Shown one piece after another: positions 52,744 to 60,958 of a stretch of DNA of 64,000 nt. Under the pieces are notes generated by a model that saw nothing but the letters and a program-made list of their open reading frames with translations, had not been told where the DNA came from and made no database searches. The position numbers and the translations under genes were made by a program. The stretch spans positions 38,650 through 102,649 of the forward strand of contig NZ_JQLW01000005.1 of NCBI RefSeq assembly GCF_000744415.1, read 5' to 3'. Positions within the stretch are counted from its first letter, which is position 1, and each line of letters begins with the position of its first letter. The stretch comes from Ghiorsea bivora. GTDB lineage: Bacteria > Pseudomonadota > Zetaproteobacteria > Mariprofundales > Mariprofundaceae.

Positions 52744-52772
52744 AAAAAAGGCGGCATGAAAATCATGCCGCC
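52744..52772 (-). terminator. Intrinsic terminator after hoxZ
   Basis: On the minus strand GGCGGCATG-ATTTT-CATGCCGCC forms a perfect 9-bp GC-rich stem and is followed by TTTTTT. It lies 37 bases beyond the hoxZ stop, so hoxKGZ is probably one transcript, separated from the accessory genes. Confidence 0.9.
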
Positions 52773-52808
52773 CCAATTGAACATCAGGAGGAAGTTCAAA
52801 TTTTTATA

Positions 52809-53525
52809 TCAAGGGCGATTATCCTTGAACATACGCCAGCCACTAATCATGGTACTCACCATACTTTGTCGTGACATAATATCTTCACGAATCGCTGCAT
52901 AAACATGCGCCATAATAAATATGATTAAGAACCACATACCTAAGTGATGGAATGTATGCACATCTTGGCTTTGCCCAAACAACGGAATCACCCATGATGA
53001 GAACATATTATATTGCCACGAACCCATGCCCGTACCTTCACCATACAAAGCAAACCCTGTGATAATCATAAAGAATGTTCCAAACACAAACATCGTAAAC
53101 ATAGCTGCCTGCGCCAAAGGGTTATGACCCACACATTTGACAGACTCTTTTTCTAAAAAAGCGTACCAACGTGTCTCATGAATCATACCTTTAATGTGCT
53201 CCTTCGTAACAGGAGGAATAAACAATTGTTTCGCATGGTGGTTGCCCACAAATGCCCAGTATATTCTTCCCAACATACCAACAGCCAACACATAACCTGA
53301 TGCAAAGTGAGCAAAGCGAATATACCCCATCAGGTAGCTTGAACTCGGATCACCTGGCATTGTCGGCAGTGGTGCCCCAATAAAGTAGCCCGTTACACAC
53401 AAAACAGTAATTGCCAATGCATTAACCCAATGCCAAATACGTACTGGAGCTTCATACACATATACTGATTCCGTATGTTTAACGATTTCATGCGATCTAT
53501 TATTTGAAATTGATGCATCAGACAT
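52809..53525 (-). CDS. hoxZ: Hydrogenase membrane cytochrome b subunit
   Basis: A 238-residue dihaem cytochrome b with four membrane helices that anchors HoxKG and passes electrons to quinone. Haem-ligand His regions are VRIWHWVNALAI, RFAHFASGYVL and VHTFHHLGMWFLIIFIMAHVY. GTGMGSWQYNMFSSW is typical of the family. It follows hoxG after 65 bases. Confidence 0.95.
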   Translation of the reverse strand: MSDASISNNRSHEIVKHTESVYVYEAPVRIWHWVNALAITVLCVTGYFIGAPLPTMPGDPSSSYLMGYIRFAHFASGYVLAVGMLGRIYWAFVGNHHAKQLFIPPVTKEHIKGMIHETRWYAFLEKESVKCVGHNPLAQAAMFTMFVFGTFFMIITGFALYGEGTGMGSWQYNMFSSWVIPLFGQSQDVHTFHHLGMWFLIIFIMAHVYAAIREDIMSRQSMVSTMISGWRMFKDNRP

Positions 53526-53590
53526 AATCAGTTCTCCTTAAACTTTGGCAGATGGTCAAAAGACCATCTGCTAATAAATACGAGCACATA

Positions 53591-55402
53591 TTAGCGCACC
53601 TTAGCACTGACAAGCTCTTCACCTTCTTCACTCATCACATGCGTCGAACATGCAAGGCAAGGGTCGAAGCTGTGTAAGTTACGCAGAATTTCCACTGGCT
53701 CTTCAGCACGCTCAACTGGTGTACCAATCAAACACGCCTCAAAAGCACCAATGTTTCCAGCTGGATCACGCGGTGAGCCATTCCAAGTTGTTGGAACCAC
53801 ACATTGGTAATTTTCAATTTTACCATCTTTAATGCGAATCCAATGACCAAGACCGCCACGTGGAGCTGCTGCAGTACCAACACCTTTACATTCTTTAGGC
53901 CATGTAGATGGATCCCACTTCTCCATATTAGCAGTAGCTGTATCACCAGATTTAATATTATCCATGAGTCTATGCCAATCATCTACCATCATATCTGAGC
54001 AATATTGTGACTCAAGTGCACGCGCCAAAGTACGACCAATGGTTGATTGCAATATGGGTTTTGCGCCCAAATCCGTTCCTGCCAATGCATTAAATGCTGC
54101 AACACTTTTATGAACTTGGTCTTGTACATACTCAACACCTTGAGCATAAGCCAAGGTGTAACGCGACAATGGGCCAACCTCAACAGCATGCCCACGCCAG
54201 CGCGGTGCTTTAATCCATGAGTACTTCGCATTTTCATCAATTTCTTCAATGTTCGTACGCGTACCTTTAGCAGAGCTAACATCATAATTAGGATCAGTAA
54301 TGCCATCCCAAGGATGCAAACCTTTGCTTTCATCAGGATATTTATACCATGAATGGTTCACAAACTCTTGAACTTGCTCTGGATCACGTGGGTCAACTTC
54401 CATAACGTTATCCCAATTGTCATCAAGAATCACACCGCCTGGAAGTTGATCAGTAGATTTGTCATAATTGACAGTTGGGTAGGCACCATAATCCATAACA
54501 TTTTTCGCACCAAGACCACCACCCCACAATTGCTTCTTGTAGAAACTGGCAATCGCCAACACATCAGGAACATACACATTATCATTAAACGCTTTCATTT
54601 CATCAATACGTGCTTTAACGAAGTTTAATCGCTCCATATTCAATGGTGCACCAGCAGCCATATCTCCATCCATATTAATAGCACAAGGAACACCACCAAC
54701 CAAGTAGTTTGGATGTGGATTCTTACCACCAAACACGGTATGAAGCTTCACGAATTCTTTTTGTAAATCCAATGCTTCAAGGTAATGTGTTACTGCCATC
54801 AAATCTGCTTCTGGACTTAATTTGTATGCTGGATTATCCCAATATCCATTTTTAAACGGACCAAGCTGACCTGACTCAATAAATTTACGAATGCGGGTTT
54901 GCACATCTCGGAAATAGCCTGGACTAGAATTCGGATGATTAGGGCCAGTCAATTGTTGAAGCTTAGATGTGGCCTTAGGGTCTGCTTTGAGTGCATTCAC
55001 AGGGTTTACCCAGTCTAATGCATGAAGATGATAGAAATGCACCACATGGTCATGAACTTGCAATGTCTTCGCCATCATTTCACGAATCAAGAATGCATTG
55101 TATGGAATTTTAATATCTAGTGCATCTTCCACTGCGCGAACAGAGGTCAAGGCATGACAACCTGTACACACACCACAAATACGCTCCACAAATGCCCAAG
55201 CATCGCGAGGGTCACGCCCTTTAAGAATCACTTCTAAACCACGCCACATGGTTCCTGTCGAGACTGCATTGGTAATAACATTGTTTGCATCCACATTGAC
55301 TTCACAACGCATGTGTCCTTCAATGCGTGTCACAGGGTCAACAACAACACGTTGTCCACCAGTATCTAAAGTATACCCATTCGGAGTTGTTGTTACGCTC
55401 AT
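53591..55402 (-). CDS. hoxG: Membrane-bound [NiFe] uptake hydrogenase large subunit
   Basis: A 603-residue catalytic subunit oxidising H2 at the periplasmic face. The nickel ligands are C76 and C79 in [20 protein letters not shown] and C582 and C585 in [11 protein letters not shown]. Fifteen residues follow His588 ([15 protein letters not shown]) and should be cut off by HoxM. The L1 motif with [13 protein letters not shown] is of group 1d type. It overlaps the hoxK stop by one base. Confidence 0.97.
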   Translation of the reverse strand: MSVTTTPNGYTLDTGGQRVVVDPVTRIEGHMRCEVNVDANNVITNAVSTGTMWRGLEVILKGRDPRDAWAFVERICGVCTGCHALTSVRAVEDALDIKIPYNAFLIREMMAKTLQVHDHVVHFYHLHALDWVNPVNALKADPKATSKLQQLTGPNHPNSSPGYFRDVQTRIRKFIESGQLGPFKNGYWDNPAYKLSPEADLMAVTHYLEALDLQKEFVKLHTVFGGKNPHPNYLVGGVPCAINMDGDMAAGAPLNMERLNFVKARIDEMKAFNDNVYVPDVLAIASFYKKQLWGGGLGAKNVMDYGAYPTVNYDKSTDQLPGGVILDDNWDNVMEVDPRDPEQVQEFVNHSWYKYPDESKGLHPWDGITDPNYDVSSAKGTRTNIEEIDENAKYSWIKAPRWRGHAVEVGPLSRYTLAYAQGVEYVQDQVHKSVAAFNALAGTDLGAKPILQSTIGRTLARALESQYCSDMMVDDWHRLMDNIKSGDTATANMEKWDPSTWPKECKGVGTAAAPRGGLGHWIRIKDGKIENYQCVVPTTWNGSPRDPAGNIGAFEACLIGTPVERAEEPVEILRNLHSFDPCLACSTHVMSEEGEELVSAKVR

Positions 55403-56490
55403 TATTTGTCTCCTTGATCTGCTTTATTGGTTGCAGATTTAATTGCTGAGGCTGCTGCATGCACAGCGATTGCACCACCTACAATGGCAGCGGCGGTTCC
55501 ACCCACTTCATCGGCATTGGATTCAATACCAAACTGGTGAATCCCTGATAAACGGTCATAAAAGCTACCTTTATCCCAAAATCCATCTTCCGAACAACCA
55601 ATGCAGCCATGACCTGCTTGAATAGGGAAGGAAGTGCCTTCATTCCAGCGAATGGTTGAACATGCATTGTATGTCGTTGGACCTTTACAACCCACTTTAT
55701 ATAAGCAATAACCTTTACGCGCATATTCATCATCAAACTCTTCAACAAATTGACCTGCATCAAAATGCGGGCGGCGGTAACATTTGTCATGGATACGCTG
55801 ACTATAAAACATTTTTGGACGACCTTGGCGGTCTAAAGAAGGAATCTTGTCAAAGGTAATCATGTATGCAATAACAGCAGTCATCACCTCTGCAATTGGA
55901 GGGCAACCAGGAACTTTAATAATCGGCTTATTGGCAATACCAGGATGTTTATGTGTTGGTACAGCATGTGTTGGGTTTGGTGCAGCTGCTTGTACACAAC
56001 CCCATGATGCACATGAACCCCAAGAAATAATCGCTTTACAGTGTTTGGATACATGATTCAATTGCTCAGAGAACGGCTTGCCCGCAATAATCATGGACAT
56101 CCCATCTTGGTTTAGCGGTGCATTCCCCTCAACAGCAAGCAAGAAGTTACCATCATATTTTTTTATCGTTTCTTCAATAATTGATTCTGCCTGATGCCCT
56201 GCAGCAGCCATGATGGTATCATCATAATCAAGTGACAGCATCGAAAGAATCACATCTTTTGCCAAAGGGTGAGCTGAACGGATAAATGATTCAGAGCAAC
56301 ATGTACACTCAAGCCCATGTAACCACAACACGGGAAGCCTTGGTTTTGTTTCCATTGCATGTGCAATTTTTGGTGCAAAAGCGGGGCTCAACCCCAATGA
56401 TGCTGCCGTAAGGCTACAGTATTTCAGGAAACTACGTCGTGTAATCCCTTGTCTGCGCATCACTTCATAAAACGTTTCTATCTTTGCCAT
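55402..56490 (-). CDS. hoxK: O2-tolerant [NiFe] hydrogenase small subunit
   Basis: A 362-residue Fe-S subunit with a Tat signal, TRRSFLKYC, then a hydrophobic stretch and a likely cleavage near AHA (residue 45). The proximal cluster has six Cys: LECTCCSES gives C62, C64 and C65, and [13 protein letters not shown] gives C160 and C165. The extra C64 and C165 mark the [4Fe-3S] cluster of O2-tolerant group 1d enzymes. Distal and medial ligands appear in [25 protein letters not shown] and [14 protein letters not shown]. The C-terminal helix (about 328-350) anchors it at HoxZ. A sigma54 promoter precedes it. Confidence 0.97.
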   Translation of the reverse strand: MAKIETFYEVMRRQGITRRSFLKYCSLTAASLGLSPAFAPKIAHAMETKPRLPVLWLHGLECTCCSESFIRSAHPLAKDVILSMLSLDYDDTIMAAAGHQAESIIEETIKKYDGNFLLAVEGNAPLNQDGMSMIIAGKPFSEQLNHVSKHCKAIISWGSCASWGCVQAAAPNPTHAVPTHKHPGIANKPIIKVPGCPPIAEVMTAVIAYMITFDKIPSLDRQGRPKMFYSQRIHDKCYRRPHFDAGQFVEEFDDEYARKGYCLYKVGCKGPTTYNACSTIRWNEGTSFPIQAGHGCIGCSEDGFWDKGSFYDRLSGIHQFGIESNADEVGGTAAAIVGGAIAVHAAASAIKSATNKADQGDK

Positions 56491-56564
56491 AGATGCTCCT
56501 CTTTAAATTTAAACCTGACAGGAAACAGGAGAATATCTGTTGCCCATTAACAGGCTTAAATAGA

Positions 56565-56579
56565 GCAGACCTTATGCCA
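56565..56579 (-). promoter_or_regulatory. Sigma54 promoter of hoxKGZ
   Basis: Minus strand TGGCAT-AAGGT-CTGC has the -24 GG (56578-56577) and -12 GC (56566-56565) with a ten-base gap. The start would be near 56553, leaving a leader of about 63 bases before hoxK. The NtrC-type HoxA encoded in the same locus, with its GAFTGA loop, is the likely activator. Confidence 0.72.
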
Positions 56580-56960
56580 ACGCATCAATATACATAGAAA
56601 ACAACAACTTAAGCTATCTTAAATGTTTTTTAATGCCACCTTCATTTATAGTTGATGCTTGAGTATGACAACTTGGTTTACATCATCCTCCTTAAATTAC
56701 AATGCCTTTACTCCATTAAGCTTATCCCCCCCTAGCGGTCAGCAACTACAGACACCTTTCTTGTATCAAAATACACTTGGTTCAATTCATACATTTGATT
56801 GAATAAATCACCCGCCATTGCTCGAATTCGCGCTTGCTTCTCAAGCTTATAATATTTGATGTAATTCGATCGCACTCAATCTTGGACAACTTCATGATTA
56901 CCCTTGATGTTCACATCCCGTTATCACTTGAAACATCAAGGGCAAATGAAATTAATCTTA
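56580..56960. other. Upstream region of hoxK, presumed activator-binding zone
   Basis: About 380 AT-rich bases without a convincing gene. The part next to the promoter (56580-56720) is where HoxA and IHF should bind; I saw no clear site. The part near 56720-56960 may be the edge of the integrase module; no attachment-site repeat was recognised. Confidence 0.35.
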
Positions 56961-57278
56961 CTACTGATTAGGATATTCAGCGACGCGCTGCCAATCTCGA
57001 TGTCCATAATAGTCGGTAATCGTTAAGTTAATATCCAATGCCATTTTACCAGACAAACAAAACAGCTCAGATGATGATGTTGGTGCCGTACTGGTGTAAT
57101 GAACCCAAAACACCTCAACCCATAGCGCAACTGCCTCTGTGCCTGAGCGAGCTTGAGGAAAACCAAGTGCAGCTCCAAAATTAAAAATAGGTGAAGCGTG
57201 TAACGATAACATTATGCTTGCTGTCAAATCTTTCACCAATTCATAATGGTCTTGATATTTTTCTTTATATTCATTCAT
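56961..57278 (-). CDS. Unknown protein coupled to the integrase gene
   Basis: About 105 residues from ATG 57278, whose codon overlaps the integrase stop (ATGAATGA) with GAGGAG upstream, so translation is coupled. The sequence starts MNEYKEKYQDHYELVKDLT and contains FNFGAALGFPQARSGTEAVA. No membrane helix is evident, and Trp/Tyr content is high in the C-terminal half (ITDYYGHRDWQRVAEY). I do not recognise it. It could be an accessory factor of the integrated element. Confidence 0.65.
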   Translation of the reverse strand: MNEYKEKYQDHYELVKDLTASIMLSLHASPIFNFGAALGFPQARSGTEAVALWVEVFWVHYTSTAPTSSSELFCLSGKMALDINLTITDYYGHRDWQRVAEYPNQ

Positions 57279-58452
57279 GGCTGTTCTCCTCTGTACTGTG
57301 TTGCGCCAATAATCGTTCAAAAGCTGATCCATCTTGTCGAGTCAGGTTAGGGATATATCTGGAGTATGTGCGAAACAGCATCTCACTGGTGGTATGCCCC
57401 ATCTGTCTAGCAATCCATTCAGGGCTTTCACCTGCTGCTAGCCACAAGGTCGCTGCTGTATGCCGTGTTTGATAAGGTCGCCTAGCCCTTAGCCCTAAGT
57501 GTCTAAGCAGTGGATGCCAGACACGACGCGTAACATTGCGGTGCATTAAAGAACCACCCTTACTGTTGCAAAACACAAAAGGCATATCACCCGTGGCTTC
57601 TTGCTGTTGCTTTAACGCTTGAAAAACTGTCTCCGACATATCAATCGCCCGATATGAGCCATCATTCTTGGTATAAATCAGCTCATCCATCACCAAGGCT
57701 TGGCGAATAAGAATTTGTCGCCGCTCAAAGTCCACATACTGCCATTGCAGCCCATCAATTTCTGATGTTCGCATGGCTGTGAAGAAACGAACCGTATAAT
57801 AATTCTTAAAGTCAGGGCGGACATGCTTTAAAATCAACATCACTTCTTCAAGTGTAAACGGTTCAACATCCGTGCGTGGAACTTTGAGAGACTTGATTCC
57901 ATGATAAGCCGAGCTAAACTCAAACCTGTTAGCTGCTTCATTGAGTATCATGCGCAATGGCGTCATGATATGGTTAATTCGTGATGCTGACAGAGACTTT
58001 CCACTTCGGTTCTGAACTTTGGCGAGAGAAGACCGAAATGCGAGAATATCTGTTTTGGTGATGCAGCTAACGCCTTTTTCTCCAAACCATTCTAATAAAT
58101 ACTGGTCTAAAATATCTTTTACCCCAAGCTTATGGGTCTTGCGCCACTGAATACTCATTTCATCATACCAAAGTGCCGCAAACTCTTTGAATGTTGGCGA
58201 ATTTGACAGACGCGTTTGGATTCTACTTTGCTGATGTTCAAATTGTTGAACACGCGGACTATTGGGAAAATAATCAGCATAATTAAATGTTCCCAAAGTC
58301 ATCTCAGCTTCCATTTTATCCAAAACCCGCTGAAGTTTCTTACGGTTAGCGGGAGTATCCGTGAGTTGTGTATATTCCCTGCATCGCCGACCCATATATT
58401 GAAAATCAAAAAAAAGTTTTTTGTTATTACTCCGAGCTCTCACACTAGCCAT
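57271..58452 (-). CDS. Phage-type tyrosine integrase
   Basis: About 393 residues from ATG 58452 (GGGGGTG upstream). An N-terminal arm-type domain (SNNKKLFFDFQYMGRRCREY) and SAM-like core-binding domain precede the catalytic domain. It carries Arg in TAMRTSEIDGLQW, His-x-x-Arg in YQTRHTAATLW, His in MGHTTSEML and the Tyr in RTYSRYIPN. The length is typical for phage or island integrases. It overlaps the excisionase-like gene by eight bases, and its end overlaps a small unknown gene. It lies about 0.8 kb from the 3' end of tRNA-His, a common integration target. Confidence 0.93.
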   Translation of the reverse strand: MASVRARSNNKKLFFDFQYMGRRCREYTQLTDTPANRKKLQRVLDKMEAEMTLGTFNYADYFPNSPRVQQFEHQQSRIQTRLSNSPTFKEFAALWYDEMSIQWRKTHKLGVKDILDQYLLEWFGEKGVSCITKTDILAFRSSLAKVQNRSGKSLSASRINHIMTPLRMILNEAANRFEFSSAYHGIKSLKVPRTDVEPFTLEEVMLILKHVRPDFKNYYTVRFFTAMRTSEIDGLQWQYVDFERRQILIRQALVMDELIYTKNDGSYRAIDMSETVFQALKQQQEATGDMPFVFCNSKGGSLMHRNVTRRVWHPLLRHLGLRARRPYQTRHTAATLWLAAGESPEWIARQMGHTTSEMLFRTYSRYIPNLTRQDGSAFERLLAQHSTEENSHE

Positions 58453-58681
58453 GACAAACACCCCCATTCCCCATAGGGATCATATTAGCCTGAGCGTTGG
58501 ATTGACTAAACATATCCTGTTCAATCGTTTCCCAAATGTATAAAATCTTTCTGCCACCAAATGGACGAAAATAATGAACACCTTCGAGCAGCACAGAATC
58601 TTTAAGGCTGTCGCGAATCGTTCTTGGGTCATATTTTATCCTTTGTGATAGTTCTTCTGTTGTTAAGTATGTTTCATTCAT
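58445..58681 (-). CDS. Excisionase-like small DNA-binding protein
   Basis: About 78 residues from ATG 58681 (GGAG six bases upstream; a TTG at 58693 is possible). YLTTEELSQRIKYDPRTIRD fits a MerR/Xis-type winged helix, and GVHYFRPFGGRKILYIWETI fits the wing. It precedes and overlaps the integrase gene, the usual xis-int order. It should assist excision or control int expression. Confidence 0.72.
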   Translation of the reverse strand: MNETYLTTEELSQRIKYDPRTIRDSLKDSVLLEGVHYFRPFGGRKILYIWETIEQDMFSQSNAQANMIPMGNGGVCHG

Positions 58682-58703
58682 CATTGACTCCAATGTAATT
58701 AGT

Positions 58704-58796
58704 ATTCATATGAATGTTTATTTATTCATATATGAAATATTGTATCACATAATTCCTTCGTGTCAAATGTGATATTAATTATTCTTATATGAATAA
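58704..58796. promoter_or_regulatory. Repeated ATTCATAT palindromes in a divergent promoter region
   Basis: Three related palindromes lie between the xis-like and repressor-like genes: ATTCATATGAAT (58704-58715), TTCATATATGAA (58725-58736) and TTATTC-TTATAT-GAATAA (58779-58796). A GTGTCAAA / TTTGACAC inverted pair (58760-58767 and 58798-58805) also occurs; its TTGACA could be a -35 box for the plus-strand gene. This looks like a phage-type operator region. Confidence 0.6.
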
Positions 58797-58847
58797 TTTT
58801 GACACATTACTAATTAATTATAATTATGTGACTTGTTAGAGGTAACT

Positions 58848-59078
58848 ATGATTAGAATTCGATTAACTCAAATGTTGGATGACAAAGGCTTTTCTGAAAA
58901 AAGAAAAATACCGCTCAAAGAGGTAGCAAAAAAAACTGGGCTGTCACAACCTACGCTTTCGAGAATATCCAATATCCCTGGTTATAATACAAACACGGAT
59001 ACAATAAACGCATTATGTAAATACTTTGAGTGCTCTCCAGGTAAACTATTGGAATTTTATCCAGACGAACCAGAGTAG
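58848..59078 (+). CDS. Cro/CI-type (XRE) HTH regulator
   Basis: About 76 residues from ATG 58848 (AGAGGTAACT upstream). The HTH is KIPLKEVAKKTGLSQPTLSR followed by INALCKYFECSPGKLLEF, the compact HTH_26/Cro-CI form. It is divergent from the xis-int genes across an operator-like region, so it probably represses them. Confidence 0.88.
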   Translation: MIRIRLTQMLDDKGFSEKRKIPLKEVAKKTGLSQPTLSRISNIPGYNTNTDTINALCKYFECSPGKLLEFYPDEPE

Positions 59079-59289
59079 GCGTTGGAGCCTTAATTTATCA
59101 ACAATAGAGTTTAAAATTGTAGGCTAATACTCAAGTTGTTTGCTCAGGTATTATTAAAGCAATGATTTTTGGGCTCTATTAGGGCCCTGCTAAGGCCCCA
59201 GCGAAAAAGCATAAAAAAGAGCATTCTTTGACAGATGCCAAAAAACGCTATAAGTTAATGATTATAAAGAATTAAATGAGAACAGAAAC

Positions 59290-59366
59290 TGGGGTGGACG
59301 ACGGGGCTCGAACCCGCGACCACCGGCATCACAAGCCGGGGCTCTACCAACTGAGCTACGTCCACC
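59290..59366 (-). tRNA. tRNA-His (GTG)
   Basis: Cloverleaf on the minus strand: acceptor GTGGACG paired with CGTCCAC, D-arm GTAGCTCAGTTGGTAGAGC, anticodon arm CCGG-CTTGTGATG-CCGG with anticodon GTG, T-arm GCGGGTTCGAGCCCCGT. The extra 5' G (-1) and C73 of tRNA-His are present, and CCA is encoded. Confidence 0.96.
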
Positions 59367-59390
59367 ATAGTTCTTGAAACGGTTGCCGAA

Positions 59391-59467
<77 letters not shown>

Positions 59468-59498
59468 TTAATTCCAGCAGACCAAGGTTGTTTTTAAA

Positions 59499-59575
<77 letters not shown>

Positions 59576-59611
59576 ACATTTAAAACTTCTCCCAACTTTG
59601 GAAGGCGGCGA

Positions 59612-59640
59612 AACTTAGGGATTAATTACCTATCCGTCAA
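59612..59640 (-). promoter_or_regulatory. Candidate sigma70 promoter of the tRNA cluster
   Basis: On the minus strand TTGACG, a 17-base spacer and TAAGTT lie 37-65 bases upstream of tRNA-Pro. The -35 is strong and the -10 weak. Confidence 0.5.
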
Positions 59641-59716
59641 CCGCTTTTTATCCCTTGCAATATCCAGCGCGATTATGAATAGTCAGTCTCACTGATTAAT
59701 AAAGGAGAAGTTCTCT

Positions 59717-60226
59717 GTGAACAGTGCTTTTATTGCCTTGGGTGGAAACCTTGGCGATGTAAAACAAACATTCCAAACAGCTTGTGATGCATTAAAGGAA
59801 ACATGCAACATTATTGCAATATCTAAACTTTATCACACACCTGCCTTAACCATGCCAAACAGCGACCCTCAACCAGACTATTGGAATGCAGCGATTCATG
59901 TGCATACGCAACTGCCTGCCCCCACCCTACTGGCTGAACTGCATCGGATTGAAGCCTTGCATCATCGCAAACGCATTGAACACTGGGGTTCACGAACATT
60001 AGACCTTGATTTAATTACTTATGAACAGCGCATATCAACACAAGCCGACTTAAAACTACCCCATCCTGAAACACAATCTCGGCTGTTTGTCTTACAGCCA
60101 CTCATGGACATTGCGCCATTCTGGGTACATCCTGTCACTGGGGAGAGTCTCTCTACAATGATAACAAACCTTACGGATGCGGGTGAAAAGCTGCACAAAG
60201 GAGAAGCATGGCAACTTCAGCATTAA
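59717..60226 (+). CDS. folK: HPPK, folate biosynthesis pyrophosphokinase
   Basis: A 169-residue 6-hydroxymethyl-7,8-dihydropterin pyrophosphokinase, transferring pyrophosphate from ATP in the folate pathway. Motifs: FIALGGNLGDVKQTF at the N-terminus, NAAIHVHTQLP, and the signature HWGSRTLDLDLITYEQ, followed by LPHPETQSRLFVLQPL. The start is GTG 59717 with AAGGAGAAG upstream. It overlaps the next gene by 19 bases. Confidence 0.95.
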   Translation: MNSAFIALGGNLGDVKQTFQTACDALKETCNIIAISKLYHTPALTMPNSDPQPDYWNAAIHVHTQLPAPTLLAELHRIEALHHRKRIEHWGSRTLDLDLITYEQRISTQADLKLPHPETQSRLFVLQPLMDIAPFWVHPVTGESLSTMITNLTDAGEKLHKGEAWQLQH

Positions 60227-60858
60227 ACCTCAACCACATTGCTATTGAAGGTGGTATTGGTGTAGGCAAAACAACTTTAGCCCAAGGATTAGCAAACAAA
60301 CTCAATGCAAGCTTGCTGCTAGAAGACATTGATGACAACCCCTTTTTGGAGCTGTTTTATCAAGATCCTGAGCGACATGGTTTGTCCGTTCAGTTATCTT
60401 TTTTATTTTCTAGGCTCAAGCAATGGCAAAGTTTAGCCCAGCAAAACCTCTTTCAATCCATGATGATTAGTGATTATATTTTTGCCAAAGACAGGCTTTT
60501 TGCCATGACCAACTTATCTGATGAAGAATTCACCTTGTATAACCAAGTGGCGCAAGCTGTAACCATTGATTTGCCCAAACCTGACCTCGTGGTTTACTTA
60601 CAATCTTCACCTGAAGTTGCCCTTAAACGCATACAGCAACGTAATCGTAACATGGAGAAAGGTGTGAACTTGGACTACCTCAAACAAGTCACAGAGACTT
60701 TTGATAAGTTTTTCTTTCACTACCAAGAAACACCTTTATTGGTAGTCCAAACCGACCGTATTAATTTTTCTGAACACCCAGAAGCATTGGATATGTTGAT
60801 TGCACGCATCCAACACATGGGTAGAGGCACAGAATTTTGGGCTGATTACACCGATTAA
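60208..60858 (+). CDS. Deoxynucleoside kinase family protein
   Basis: A 216-residue dNK-fold kinase that phosphorylates deoxynucleosides. P-loop: IEGGIGVGKTTLAQGL; the DRLF segment in DYIFAKDRLFAMTNL; and a LID-like Arg-rich region in LKRIQQRNRNMEKG. Substrate (deoxyadenosine, deoxyguanosine or others) cannot be told. The ATG has AAAGGAGAAGC upstream, inside folK; the folK-dNK pair is common in proteobacteria. Confidence 0.88.
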   Translation: MATSALNLNHIAIEGGIGVGKTTLAQGLANKLNASLLLEDIDDNPFLELFYQDPERHGLSVQLSFLFSRLKQWQSLAQQNLFQSMMISDYIFAKDRLFAMTNLSDEEFTLYNQVAQAVTIDLPKPDLVVYLQSSPEVALKRIQQRNRNMEKGVNLDYLKQVTETFDKFFFHYQETPLLVVQTDRINFSEHPEALDMLIARIQHMGRGTEFWADYTD

Positions 60859-60863
60859 AGCAT

Positions 60864-60916
60864 TGTCTAACTTATCAAGTCACCTTTTCTTTTGACTTGC
60901 ACCATCAGCTTAGACA
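60864..60916 (+). other. Nested hairpin between dNK gene and glgP
   Basis: Inner stem CAAGTCA (60876-60882) / TGACTTG (60893-60899) and outer stem TGTCTAA (60864-60870) / TTAGACA (60910-60916) are both perfect. The structure ends 42 bases before the glgP ATG. It could be a leader element or a terminator of the folK transcript; there is no T-run after the outer stem. Confidence 0.45.
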
Positions 60917-60958
60917 GCCTGTCAGCCCTCATTTATAGGCATGATAAAGGAAACCACT

